This document shows, piece after piece, positions 7,957-16,026 of a stretch of DNA of 64,000 bases. The stretch lies in the NCBI RefSeq assembly GCF_035978755.1, contig NZ_CP108414.1:372001-436000 (forward strand), read 5' to 3'. The notes under the pieces are model-generated. The model ran no database searches. It was not told the DNA's origin and was given only the letters and a program-made list of their open reading frames with translations. The position numbers were made by a program, and so were the translations under genes. The DNA comes from Streptomyces sp. NBC_01298 (GTDB lineage Bacteria > Actinomycetota > Actinomycetes > Streptomycetales > Streptomycetaceae). Position 1 is the first letter of the stretch, and each line of letters opens with the position of its first letter.

Positions 7957-9504
7957 TCAGGGCATGAGCTGGTACTCCGGGAAGTTGCCCGGGAGCCGTT
8001 CGCCGGCCGGTCCGAGGGTGACCGCGCGGACCAGGAGCTCGCCGCCGACGAAGGCGCCCCGCCAGGAGGCGCCGAACCCGCCGAAGAGCTCCTCCCGGTC
8101 CCCGCGCGAGCGGGGCCTGCCGTGGCCGGTCTTGAAGGCGCGGATCTGGGGTGCGAGGCGGTCGAAGGTGGCGGGGTCGTCGGTGGAGAGGGTGGCGACC
8201 AGGGCTCCGTTGGAGGCGTTCATGGCGGCCAGCAGCTCGGCCTCGGTGTCGACGAGCACGATCGTGTCGACCGGCCCGAAGGGCTCCGCGTGGTAGAGGG
8301 GCGAGGAGGCCGGCGGGCTGAGAAGGGCCAGCGGGGCCACGTAGGCGGAGGTGTCCTGGCCGGGCAGGAAGCGGGCCGGGTCCAGCGTGCCGCGGAAGAG
8401 GGGGACGGCGCCGCGGTCCACGGCCTCCGCGGCGTGGGCGGTGAGCTCCGCGGCCTTGGCGGCGTTGATGAGGGGGCCGAAGTCGAGCTCGGGCAGCGGG
8501 TCCCCGGGGTGCGCGACCGCGAGGGGGTGTCCGGTGCGGACGGCGGAGACGGCGGGGAGGTAGGCGGCGAGGAAGGCGGCGAAGGCGGTGCGCTGGACGA
8601 CGAACCGGGGGTACGCGGTGCAGCGCTGCTTGCCGTAGTCGAAGAGCTTGGGGATGGCGGCGCCCAGGGCGGTCCAGTCGGTGTGCTCCCAGACGCCCCA
8701 GGTGTTGAGCCCCTCCTGTTCGAGGATGTGGCGCTTGCCCAGGTCGGTGAGGGAGGTGGCGATGCGGGCCCCGGTGTCGCGGCCGCCGACGAAGGAGACG
8801 CAGCCGATCTCCGGGGAGCGGACGAGCGCCTCGGAGAGTTCGCCGCCGCTGCCGCTGACCAGGGTCACCGGGACGTTCTCGCGGTGGATGAGCGCACAGG
8901 CGAGGGTGAGGCAGGCCAGGCCCCCGTCGGTGGGGGTCTTGGCGATGACGGCGTTGCCCGCGAGGGCTTGCACCAGCATCGCGTGGACCAGGACGGACAG
9001 GGGGTAGTTCCAGCTGGCGATGTTGGACACCGGACCGTCGAGCGGCCTCCGGCCCTCCAGCATGGCGTCGATGTGGTCCACGTACCAGCGCACGCCCTCG
9101 ATGGCCCGGTCCACGTCGGCGCACGCGAGGCGCCAGGGCTTGCCGATCTCCCACACCAGGAGCAGGGCGAGCAGATCGCGGTGTTCGGTGAGGGCGTCGA
9201 GGGCGGCGGTGACCCGGGCCCGTCGCTCCACGGGCGGAACCTGCCGCCAGGCGCGGTGCTGGTCGAGGGAGGCCCGTACCGCCTTGGCCGCGGTGCCCGC
9301 GTCGAGCCGGGGCGGGCCCGCGATCGGACCGCCGTCCACGGGGCTGGTGGCGGGCAGGGCATGGCCGTCGCTCTGCCAGTCGCCGGCCCAGAGGTTCAGG
9401 ACGCGGTCCTCCCGGAAGGCCTCCGGGGCGGCGGCGAGCGCGCGGCGCCAGGCATCGGCCCAGGCCGTGCCGGGCTTCAGGGCGAGGGGGGTGGGCTGTG
9501 CCAT
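7957..9504 (-). CDS. Aldehyde dehydrogenase family protein
   Basis: A 515-residue NAD(P)-dependent aldehyde dehydrogenase-like protein. The cofactor-binding fold is seen in 'SNIASWNYPLSVLVHAMLVQ' followed by 'AGNAVIAKTPTDGG' and 'SFVGGRDTGARIA'. The catalytic cysteine is probably in 'YGKQRCTAYPRF', where the common form is GQxC, and the acidic residue position reads 'LEQEGLNTWG' in place of the usual LELGGK. The late motif 'EPFGPVDTIVL' matches the family's EPFGPV. Length is normal. ATG at 9504 is chosen because the family similarity begins soon after; the region upstream is non-coding and faces a divergent secreted-protein gene. The unusual active-site wording suggests a distinct substrate, not identified. 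Confidence 0.85.
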   Translation of the reverse strand: MAQPTPLALKPGTAWADAWRRALAAAPEAFREDRVLNLWAGDWQSDGHALPATSPVDGGPIAGPPRLDAGTAAKAVRASLDQHRAWRQVPPVERRARVTAALDALTEHRDLLALLLVWEIGKPWRLACADVDRAIEGVRWYVDHIDAMLEGRRPLDGPVSNIASWNYPLSVLVHAMLVQALAGNAVIAKTPTDGGLACLTLACALIHRENVPVTLVSGSGGELSEALVRSPEIGCVSFVGGRDTGARIATSLTDLGKRHILEQEGLNTWGVWEHTDWTALGAAIPKLFDYGKQRCTAYPRFVVQRTAFAAFLAAYLPAVSAVRTGHPLAVAHPGDPLPELDFGPLINAAKAAELTAHAAEAVDRGAVPLFRGTLDPARFLPGQDTSAYVAPLALLSPPASSPLYHAEPFGPVDTIVLVDTEAELLAAMNASNGALVATLSTDDPATFDRLAPQIRAFKTGHGRPRSRGDREELFGGFGASWRGAFVGGELLVRAVTLGPAGERLPGNFPEYQLMP

Positions 9505-9978
9505 CTGTGAGTCTCCGCTCAACGACGGGCGGGGCGAGGGGGGCTCGCGCGTACGGGTTCGGCAGCGGGGCGGCCGTGCGCGCGGGGCGGGGCGGGCGGG
9601 GTACTGCCGTCGCGTGCGGGCGGGGCGGGGTACTGCCGTCGCGTGGGGGTGGCGGGGCGTGGACGAGTGCTCCGACGGTACGTACCTCGCGTGCGGCATC
9701 CGTGTTCTGCGGCGTCGGCGGCGCGTCGCGCCCACGTTCCGCCCCCGGTGACGGCCGACTGTTTCGCGCGTACTGCGGGGGCATGAACATGGCATGCGGT
9801 GTGGGCGGGAGCCCTGGTCCGGCGGCGGGCGCACCGTTAGCGTCGCTGCTGGAGCCGTACCGGTGAGCCACGCCGTACGGAGCACGGCCCGGGCCACCAC
9901 GACTGGCTGCCGCCGCGTCAGCTGACCGCATCCCACTCCCCCCTCGTCTCCTTTCCTCCTCGGCTCTAGGACTTCCCC
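9505..9978. other. 474-bp divergent intergenic region with direct repeat
   Basis: This gap separates the minus-strand aldehyde dehydrogenase gene from the plus-strand secreted propeller gene and must hold both promoters. A 20-bp direct repeat CGGGGTACTGCCGTCGCGTG occurs at 9597-9616 and 9626-9645, 29 bp apart. The rest of 9530-9660 is very G-rich on the plus strand. I see no convincing -10/-35 pair and no credible small gene. Confidence 0.6.
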
Positions 9979-11433
9979 ATGCCGTTTTCCCTGCCCGCGG
10001 GCGGGCGCTTCGCCGCGCTCGCCCTCACCTTCGCCGTGGCGCTGAGCACGCTGGGCGGTACGGCCGCCTCCGCCGATGCCACGGTGTTCGGTCCGCTGCC
10101 GCCCCGGAACCCCGCCACCGCGGGCAACGGCACCGCCGGCATGCACGGGGACAGCGCGTCCAGCGACACCACGCCCTACCCGGGCCCCGGCACGGGGAAG
10201 ATCGCCTATTCCCGGACCGCGCTGGCCTCCGCCTGCCCGACGATCGTGGTCGGCGCCGACGGCTACGTGGTCACCCTCTGCACGACCATTTTCGGGCAGA
10301 CCCCGACCGTGCACCTGCTGGATCCCGCGAGCGGAGCCGACCTGGCCTCCCTGTCCCTGCCCAAGGGCAGCCTGTTCGGCGGTGTCTACTCCTACCTCGA
10401 CAACGAGGACCGGCTGGTCGCCGTGGACGGCAACAGCAACCTCGTCCGCATCGGCCACCACCGCACCGCGAGCGGCGGCTGGGCGTTGACGGTCGATCAG
10501 TCCACCCCGCTCACGGGCGCCGTGCCGGCCGGTGACAACATCGTGGGCCTGGCCCCCGCCTGGAACGGCAAGGTCTGGTTCGCCACCGCGGGCGGCGTGA
10601 TCGGCACCGCGGACACCGACACCGGGACGGTCCGCACCCTCGCCACCGGCGAAGGCGTGCAGAACAGCATCTCCACCGTTCCGGGCCACACCGCCGTCGC
10701 CACCGACCACGCGCTGTACCTCCTCTCCGAGGGACCCGACGGGAGCCCCGTCATCGACTGGCGCGCCCCGTACGACCGCGGCCCGGGCCGCAAGCCCGGC
10801 CAGCTCAGCTGGGGCACCGGCGCGACCCCGAGCTTCTTCGGGCCGGGCGACGGCACCGAGTACGTCACCATCACGGACAACGCCGCCCCGCACGAGAACC
10901 TGCTCGTCTACCGGGTGGACGGCGGGCCGGCGCCGATCTGCTCCACTCCGGTGCTCACCCAGTACGCCAACAGCGGCACCGAGGACGCCGTCATCGCCTC
11001 GGGCCGCAGCGTCTTCGTCACCAACACCTACGGCTACCCCTACCCGGCGCTGCCCGCCGGCGCTCCGGCGAGCAGTCCGGCGTCCGCGAACTTCGACGGC
11101 GGCCTCAGCCGGGTCGACGTCAACGCCGCGGGATCGGGCTGCACCCTGGTGTGGAACAGCTCGGTGAAGTCCGCGGCCCTGCCCCGGCTTTCGGTGGCCG
11201 ACGGCAAGATCTACACCGTCTCCGTCACCGGGCCCACGGGCAGCGCGGGCCTCAACACCTTCGCCTCGTACCACCACGCGGTGCTCGACCCGGCGACGGG
11301 AGCGCAGCTCACCAGCTCGTTCCTGGGCATCGGGCTGGTCTACAACCCGCTGCAGATGACCGGCACCACGGGCCCGGACGGCACCCTCTATCAGGGCACC
11401 GAGACCGGCGTGGTCAGGATCACCAAGGGGTGA
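9979..11433 (+). CDS. Secreted beta-propeller-like protein
   Basis: A 484-residue exported protein. The N-terminus has a signal peptide: a short polar start, a hydrophobic core (FAALALTFAVALSTLGG) and a probable cleavage after 'TAASA'. The mature part repeats short strands with 'GxxYxV' or 'GKVWFAT' patterns and segments such as 'VHLLDPASGADLASLSL' and 'TGTVRTLATGEG', which resemble blades of a PQQ/YVTN-type propeller. No catalytic motif is seen. An AT-poor upstream region with CCTCCTC at 9954-9960 lies before the ATG. The 3' end overlaps the convergent lipoprotein gene by 43 bp. Function unknown; likely extracellular or wall-associated. Confidence 0.8.
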   Translation: MPFSLPAGGRFAALALTFAVALSTLGGTAASADATVFGPLPPRNPATAGNGTAGMHGDSASSDTTPYPGPGTGKIAYSRTALASACPTIVVGADGYVVTLCTTIFGQTPTVHLLDPASGADLASLSLPKGSLFGGVYSYLDNEDRLVAVDGNSNLVRIGHHRTASGGWALTVDQSTPLTGAVPAGDNIVGLAPAWNGKVWFATAGGVIGTADTDTGTVRTLATGEGVQNSISTVPGHTAVATDHALYLLSEGPDGSPVIDWRAPYDRGPGRKPGQLSWGTGATPSFFGPGDGTEYVTITDNAAPHENLLVYRVDGGPAPICSTPVLTQYANSGTEDAVIASGRSVFVTNTYGYPYPALPAGAPASSPASANFDGGLSRVDVNAAGSGCTLVWNSSVKSAALPRLSVADGKIYTVSVTGPTGSAGLNTFASYHHAVLDPATGAQLTSSFLGIGLVYNPLQMTGTTGPDGTLYQGTETGVVRITKG

Positions 11434-11897
11434 GCGCCGGCGCCGTGGGCGTGCGCGGGGGCCGAGCCCAGGGTCCCGCCAAGGCGGTCCCGGGCCGGGG
11501 TCAGGGCGTCCGCCGAGGGCGCCGTGATGACCCAGCGCTCGCCCACGAGGTACGTGCCCCCGTACTGCCGTGACTCCGCCAGCCAGGCGGCGCGGCCCTG
11601 CTCAGTGCTGAAGGTGGCGAGCCGGAAGGCCTGCGCACCCACCGCGCAGGCGCCCTCGCGGACCTCCTGCGCGTCAACCGTCACCTCGGGGCTGCCGCAG
11701 CCCAGGGCAGCCGCGATCCGGTCCAGCGGCTCGGGGGCGGGGCCGGGGGCGGGCGGCGGGGAGGCCGCCCGCCCCGCGGCCGCGCCGCCCGCGTCTGCCG
11801 TGCACCCCGCGCACCCCGCACAGAGGAGGGCGGCGAGCAGGACGATCGCGCGGAGGGCTCGGGGTGGGCGGGGCAGCCGCTTTCCCGTGCCGGGCAC
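11391..11897 (-). CDS. Small lipoprotein of unknown function
   Basis: A 168-residue predicted lipoprotein. The N-terminus has basic residues, a hydrophobic run (AIVLLAALLCAGCAGC) with two possible lipobox cysteines, then an Ala/Pro-rich linker and a C-terminal domain of about 115 residues with a pair of cysteines. The GTG start lies 6 bases after the stop of the SCO0930-type lipoprotein gene, with AAGGG upstream, so the two are co-transcribed. It is the last gene of the proposed five-gene minus-strand run. Its end overlaps the convergent propeller gene by 43 bp. No known domain is recognised; a role as accessory to the preceding lipoprotein is inference. Confidence 0.72.
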   Translation of the reverse strand: MPGTGKRLPRPPRALRAIVLLAALLCAGCAGCTADAGGAAAGRAASPPPAPGPAPEPLDRIAAALGCGSPEVTVDAQEVREGACAVGAQAFRLATFSTEQGRAAWLAESRQYGGTYLVGERWVITAPSADALTPARDRLGGTLGSAPAHAHGAGAHPLVILTTPVSVP

Positions 11898-11903
11898 GGC
11901 CGG

Positions 11904-12941
11904 TCAGCCCTTCGCCGGGATCTTCTTGCCCGCGTCGTTCACCGCGAACCAGAGGCCCTGCAGGCCGTGCCCGTTGGTCTGGCCCGGTGCGGTGTCGCCG
12001 GTGAAGAGATAGACCGGCCAGCAGTCGATCGTCAATTGGCGCGTTCCGTCGGGGCGTTCGACGGAGCCGACCAGCTTCGCGGGAATTCCGACGGCCTTTT
12101 CCGCTTCCACGGGTGCGGCCGGCTTCCACGTGTTCAAGCAGGCGTCGAGGCAGCCGAATTTCATCGGCCAGGCGCTGTCCTTTCCGAACCGGTAGAGGGT
12201 GCGCCCCTGTCCGTCCACCATGAGCTTTCCGAGTTTCGCGTCGTCCACGGCCGAGAGCGGCGCAGAATCCTTTCCGGCACCATCCTCTCCGGCACCGCCC
12301 TTTCCGGCGCCGCCCTTTCCTGCGTCCACCGCCTTCTTGCCGTCCGCCGCCAGCGCGTGCCAGGTGCCGCCGACCCCCTCGCCCTTCGCCTCGCCCGGCA
12401 GGGTGTCCTTCGCGTAGCGGTACACGGGCCACCCCCCGAGGGTCAGCTGACGGGTGCCGTCGGGCCGCTCGACCGAGCCGAGCAGCCCCGCGTTCGCGCC
12501 GGCCGGGGCCTGGGCCCCGTCCGCCGGTACCGCGGGCCAGAGGTCGGCGCAGGCCCCCTCGCAGTTCGAGCGGGGCGGCTGGGCGGTGTCCTTGTCGAAC
12601 CGGTAGAGGGTGACTCCGGCCGCGTCCGTGGCCACGCTGCCGACCTCGGAGATCTCCCGGACCGCCAGCGTGCCGGCCGGAGCCGGGTCCGCGTCCGTGT
12701 CGGCGCTCCCGTCCGCGTCCGCCTCCGACCCCGCGTCGTACTCCCCGCCCGCTTCCTCGCCGTACCCGGCTCCGGGTGCGGCCCCGGGCGCGGCGTCGTG
12801 GCCCACCGCCCGTTCCGCTCCCGCCGCCTGGACCGTCACCGTACGGGGGCCGTCGTCACCGCTACCGCATCCCGACGCGAGCAGAAGTACCGTCAGCACC
12901 GATCCCGCGGCGGCCGTGGTCGCCCGGTTCCTGTTGCCCAT
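11904..12941 (-). CDS. SCO0930 family lipoprotein (PF03640-type repeats)
   Basis: A 345-residue lipoprotein. The signal sequence ends in LLLASGC, with the lipid-modified cysteine near residue 25, followed by a low-complexity acidic linker. The rest is built of four copies of the secreted-repeat motif Y-x-[FWY]-x-x-D: LYRFDKD, VYRYAKD, LYRFGKD and VYLFTGD. The first and third are followed by cysteine pairs (NCEGAC, CLDAC) and a DxWPA/NTWKPA segment. This is the COG4315/Lipoprotein_15 pattern. The linker between the two halves repeats 'GKGGAGKGGAGEDGAGKD'. GGAGAG lies before the ATG. Neighbours are a NuoF-ferredoxin fusion and a cytochrome-like membrane protein, which points to extracytoplasmic redox work, as inference. 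Confidence 0.92.
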   Translation of the reverse strand: MGNRNRATTAAAGSVLTVLLLASGCGSGDDGPRTVTVQAAGAERAVGHDAAPGAAPGAGYGEEAGGEYDAGSEADADGSADTDADPAPAGTLAVREISEVGSVATDAAGVTLYRFDKDTAQPPRSNCEGACADLWPAVPADGAQAPAGANAGLLGSVERPDGTRQLTLGGWPVYRYAKDTLPGEAKGEGVGGTWHALAADGKKAVDAGKGGAGKGGAGEDGAGKDSAPLSAVDDAKLGKLMVDGQGRTLYRFGKDSAWPMKFGCLDACLNTWKPAAPVEAEKAVGIPAKLVGSVERPDGTRQLTIDCWPVYLFTGDTAPGQTNGHGLQGLWFAVNDAGKKIPAKG

Positions 12942-13037
12942 GGTTCTCTCCTTCGGTTTCCATCCGGAGCAATTCCGTCGGGATATTCATAAGGGCTGCG
13001 GGGGCCTCCGGATTCAAGGGAGCGGGAATTTGTCAGA

Positions 13038-13053
13038 TCACGCCAAAGCGTGA
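13038..13053 (-). promoter_or_regulatory. Small hairpin or operator between NuoF-like and SCO0930 genes
   Basis: TCACGC at 13038-13043, spacer CAAA, and GCGTGA at 13048-13053 form a perfect 6-bp inverted repeat just after the NuoF-like stop codon. It lacks a T-run, so it is a weak terminator, RNA-stability hairpin or operator. On the minus strand TTGAAT and TATGAAT follow 20 bp apart before the SCO0930-type gene, a poor promoter match. Confidence 0.4.
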
Positions 13054-13055
13054 AC

Positions 13056-14507
13056 TCATTCCTGGATGCGGAGCGCGAGTGCCGGGCAACGGCGCACCGC
13101 GCGCAGTGCCTTCGGCCGCAGCGGACCGGGGACCGGCATCACTCCTTGTGCCGGATAGCCGTCCTCGTCGAGCCGCACCACGTCGGGCAGGAGATCCACG
13201 CACAGGCCGTGGCCCTTGCACAACGTCCAGTCCACGACGAGCCGTTCGGGGCTCTCGTCCGCGGGCAGCGGCAGGGCGCCGAGGACGCGGCGTCCGCAAC
13301 CGCTGCCGAGCGCGTGGTCGCGGAACTCGTCGGGGAAGACGGCGAGCGCGGAGGCCACGAACGAGGAGGTGCCGTCCGGATGGGAGCAGGCTCCCCGGCC
13401 GCGCACCCCGCGCATCCGGGCCTGTACCGCGTCGAGGGCCGCCCCGCCTCCGCCGGCCACGAGCCGTTCCACGGCGTCGGCGAGCGAGGGCAGACCCCGT
13501 ACGCACGGGCCGCACTGGCCCGCCGACTCCCGCGCCAGCCAGCGCGCGACCCGGGCCACCTCGCCCGCCGGACAGGTGTCCTCGGGCAGCGGCAGCACCG
13601 CCCCCGCGCCCAGCACGGCGTCGTACGCCGCCAGCGACTTACGCGAGATCAGCGCCTCGCGCGCCGCCCCCGGGTCCAGCCAGCGGCCGTGGAAGCCGCC
13701 GACCAGCACGCCCTGTCCGGGCACTGTGGCGCAGAGGTCCAGTACGTACGCCAGGGAGGTGCCCAGCGGTACCTCGACGACGGTCCTCCCGGCGACGGTC
13801 AGCAGGGTGGTGCCGGGCTCGTCGGGCAATCCTGCGGTGCCGTACGCGGGCGCGCCGAGGCGGGCTCCGACGGCGAGTTGGGCGTACGTCTCCGCGTTGG
13901 ACAGCAGGGTGGGCAGGCCGCCGAGGCCCCGTTCGCTGGTCCGCGTCCGGTGCCCGGAGGGTACGGCGGGCCCGCCGTCCAGGCCGTTCACCAGGGCGCT
14001 GCCCTCACCCGTGACGAAGCGTTCCGGAAGTCGGACGACGCGCACCCGACGCCCGGACGGGCCCCGTTCCGCGACGGCCTCGGTGAGCGAGCGCTCCACG
14101 TCGGGCCGGGTGACGCCGACGACCACGTCCTCGGCGCCCAGGGCGGCGGCCGCCACCAGCGCGCCGTCGAGCACGAGGTGCGGAACGTAGAGGAGCAGGG
14201 CGGCGTCCTTGAGGCAACTCGGCTCACCCTCGGTCCCGTTGACGACCACCGCGGTGCGCCCGTCCTGGCCCCGGGCGGACCGGGTGACGGCCCGGAGCTT
14301 GCGGGCGAAGGGGAAGCCCGCTCCCCCGCGCCCGCCGAGGGCCATGCCCTCGGCGAGTTCGACGAGCCCTTCGGCGGGGTAGCGGGGCAGCGGGCCGTGC
14401 ACGCTCAGATGGCCGGCCCGGTCGAGCCGCTCGGAGGTGTCGAGTCCGGCGAGCAGGCGCGGTCCTCCGACGCAGCCGAGCGCGGGCCGCGTCCCGGAGC
14501 CGCTCAC
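13056..14507 (-). CDS. NuoF-like NADH dehydrogenase subunit fused to C-terminal ferredoxin
   Basis: A 483-residue soluble redox protein. Residues 1-390 follow complex I subunit NuoF: GGRGGAGFPFARK (FMN/NADH loop), NGTEGEPSCLKD, SNAETYAQLA, and the 4Fe-4S site in 'SAGQCGPCVRG' with a further cysteine in 'GACSHPDG'. The last 70 residues are a single-cluster ferredoxin, 'CKGHGLC' followed by 'RRCPALAL', typical of 3Fe-4S or 4Fe-4S P450-type ferredoxins. The GTG start overlaps the stop of the membrane cytochrome-like gene (GTGA). NuoE and other complex I genes are absent, so it is not respiratory complex I; it probably oxidises NAD(P)H and passes electrons to the coupled membrane protein. Confidence 0.9.
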   Translation of the reverse strand: MSGSGTRPALGCVGGPRLLAGLDTSERLDRAGHLSVHGPLPRYPAEGLVELAEGMALGGRGGAGFPFARKLRAVTRSARGQDGRTAVVVNGTEGEPSCLKDAALLLYVPHLVLDGALVAAAALGAEDVVVGVTRPDVERSLTEAVAERGPSGRRVRVVRLPERFVTGEGSALVNGLDGGPAVPSGHRTRTSERGLGGLPTLLSNAETYAQLAVGARLGAPAYGTAGLPDEPGTTLLTVAGRTVVEVPLGTSLAYVLDLCATVPGQGVLVGGFHGRWLDPGAAREALISRKSLAAYDAVLGAGAVLPLPEDTCPAGEVARVARWLARESAGQCGPCVRGLPSLADAVERLVAGGGGAALDAVQARMRGVRGRGACSHPDGTSSFVASALAVFPDEFRDHALGSGCGRRVLGALPLPADESPERLVVDWTLCKGHGLCVDLLPDVVRLDEDGYPAQGVMPVPGPLRPKALRAVRRCPALALRIQE

Positions 14508-15646
14508 CGTCCGCTCCGTACGCCGTCGAGCGGTTCGGCGGACGGCCCCGCGGACGGGTCCGCGGCCCTTCCCGGGGGTCCGGGGAACACCGTGGCGCCG
14601 GGCTGCCGGGTCAGGCGCGCGGTCAGCAGTTCCGCCGCCCATTCCGCCGGCCTGCGCACGAAGGGCGCCGGCCGGTGCGGCGGCGCCTGCCCGGGTGCCC
14701 GGGAGGGTACGGAGGGCACGTGCGGCGGGGACGGCGCGGGCGGCGGCGCCGGCGTCGCCGGTCCGCCCGAGGGCCGCACGGGGTCCGAGCGCAGCGGCGT
14801 ACCGGGCCGCGTGCGCGGCCCCGCGCCGGCGAGCGTACGGAGCTTCGCGCGCAGCCGCAGCGCCAGCAGACCGGCGACGCCGAGCAGGCACAGGGCGTAC
14901 CCGGCGGTCACCCAACCACTGGCGGGGCGACCGGATTTCAGCCCGTGGACGAGCGAGGCCCCCCAGGCCGGATACGCGGCCATGTGCAGGGCCCGCCACC
15001 AGAGCGAGCGCCCCCGGGCGGCGAAGGTGCCGCGGACGGCGCCGGAGACGGCCACGGCGACGAACCCGTAGCCGGCCAGGCTGCCGAGGCCGATGAGCAG
15101 GGGCTGCCGTCCGTCGGTGAAGGGCAGGACCACGGCGGCGGCGTCGGTCCGGGACCGCCCGACCTTGATCCACACGTGCAGCAGGAGGAAGCCCAGTCCG
15201 GCGACGGCCAGGCCCCGGTGCACGGCTTGGGCGACGAGCCGGTGCCCGGAGGCGAGCAGTCTGCGGTCGGTGGCCGCCAGGCCCCACAGGACGGCGCCGG
15301 TGAGGCAGACCAGCGAGAGCACCCCGGCGCCGTAGTCGAGGAAGTCCCACAGGCGGGTCAGTGCGCCGGCGCGGGCCGCCACCAACAGGGAGGCCGCGGC
15401 CGCGAGGGCCGCCGCTCCCAGGGCGGCGGGGTGCGGTCCCCCGGCGGCGGACAGCAGCGGCGGACGCCGCACCGCCCGCCGCCCGGAGGCGCTCGGCGCC
15501 GCGGGCTTCGACGCCGCCGGGGACACCGCCCGGGAGGCCGGGCCGGATGGTGCGGGAGCCGGCGCTCCGGCGTGGCGCCGGGTGCGGCCTCTCGTACGGC
15601 GGGCCCGGTGCGAGCGGCCGGACAGGCGGGGCTGGAGCAGGGGCAT
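14504..15646 (-). CDS. Ferric-reductase/cytochrome b-like integral membrane protein
   Basis: A 380-residue protein with a basic Pro/Ala-rich N-terminus of about 70 residues, then six or so membrane helices (about residues 80-310), and a Pro-rich C-terminal tail. Histidines that could bind heme recur inside the helices: 'HRLVAQAVHRG', 'FLLLHVWIKVG', 'RALHMAAYP' and 'SLVHGLKSG', a spacing like that of cytochrome b561 or ferric reductase transmembrane domains. ATG at 15646 has GGGAG six bases upstream and is preferred to in-frame starts further out. The stop overlaps the NuoF-like GTG, so the pair is translationally coupled. Likely a transmembrane electron carrier; the acceptor is unknown. Confidence 0.82.
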   Translation of the reverse strand: MPLLQPRLSGRSHRARRTRGRTRRHAGAPAPAPSGPASRAVSPAASKPAAPSASGRRAVRRPPLLSAAGGPHPAALGAAALAAAASLLVAARAGALTRLWDFLDYGAGVLSLVCLTGAVLWGLAATDRRLLASGHRLVAQAVHRGLAVAGLGFLLLHVWIKVGRSRTDAAAVVLPFTDGRQPLLIGLGSLAGYGFVAVAVSGAVRGTFAARGRSLWWRALHMAAYPAWGASLVHGLKSGRPASGWVTAGYALCLLGVAGLLALRLRAKLRTLAGAGPRTRPGTPLRSDPVRPSGGPATPAPPPAPSPPHVPSVPSRAPGQAPPHRPAPFVRRPAEWAAELLTARLTRQPGATVFPGPPGRAADPSAGPSAEPLDGVRSGR

Positions 15647-16026
15647 GTGGTCTCCCATACGTCCGGACCCGAGCACTTCCACCTCGCGCTCGGCGCCCGG
15701 GGGTCGACGTCGTAACCGCTCCTCGGCGGGCGGGAGATGGGCACCTGACCCACCGGGCCGGCCGGGAGCGGGGGCCGGAGTGCAGAAGCATCGTGGAGGT
15801 ATGCAAGCCGTCCACGAGATTTATCGAAACGTGATAATTTCTGGCCCTCGCACAGCCATCGCATCGAACATCCCCGGAAGATTCCCTTCCAGTGGTGCGG
15901 TTGCGACGGGGTTGACACCTGATCCGCCGCCGCACCTCCCCGACGGCGATCGAGCCGATGCCGCGGGACTGCGGGCTTGCCACCGTCCCACGGTGCAGGC
16001 CATACCCCGGCTTGAACGAGGTAACA
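15647..16026. other. 380-bp divergent region with AT-rich inverted repeat
   Basis: This gap holds the promoters of the minus-strand electron-transfer genes and of the plus-strand PucR-type regulator. The AT-rich inverted repeat TTATC-GAAACGT-GATAA lies at 15821-15837 and stands out in this GC-rich DNA. GATAAT at 15833-15838 could be a -10 box. It is a candidate site for the divergent regulator. No small gene is apparent. Confidence 0.55.

Noticed and set aside
9498..9866. Plus-strand frame in the 9505-9978 gap
   Set aside because: It overlaps the aldehyde dehydrogenase start, is made of G-rich repeats and has no ribosome site.
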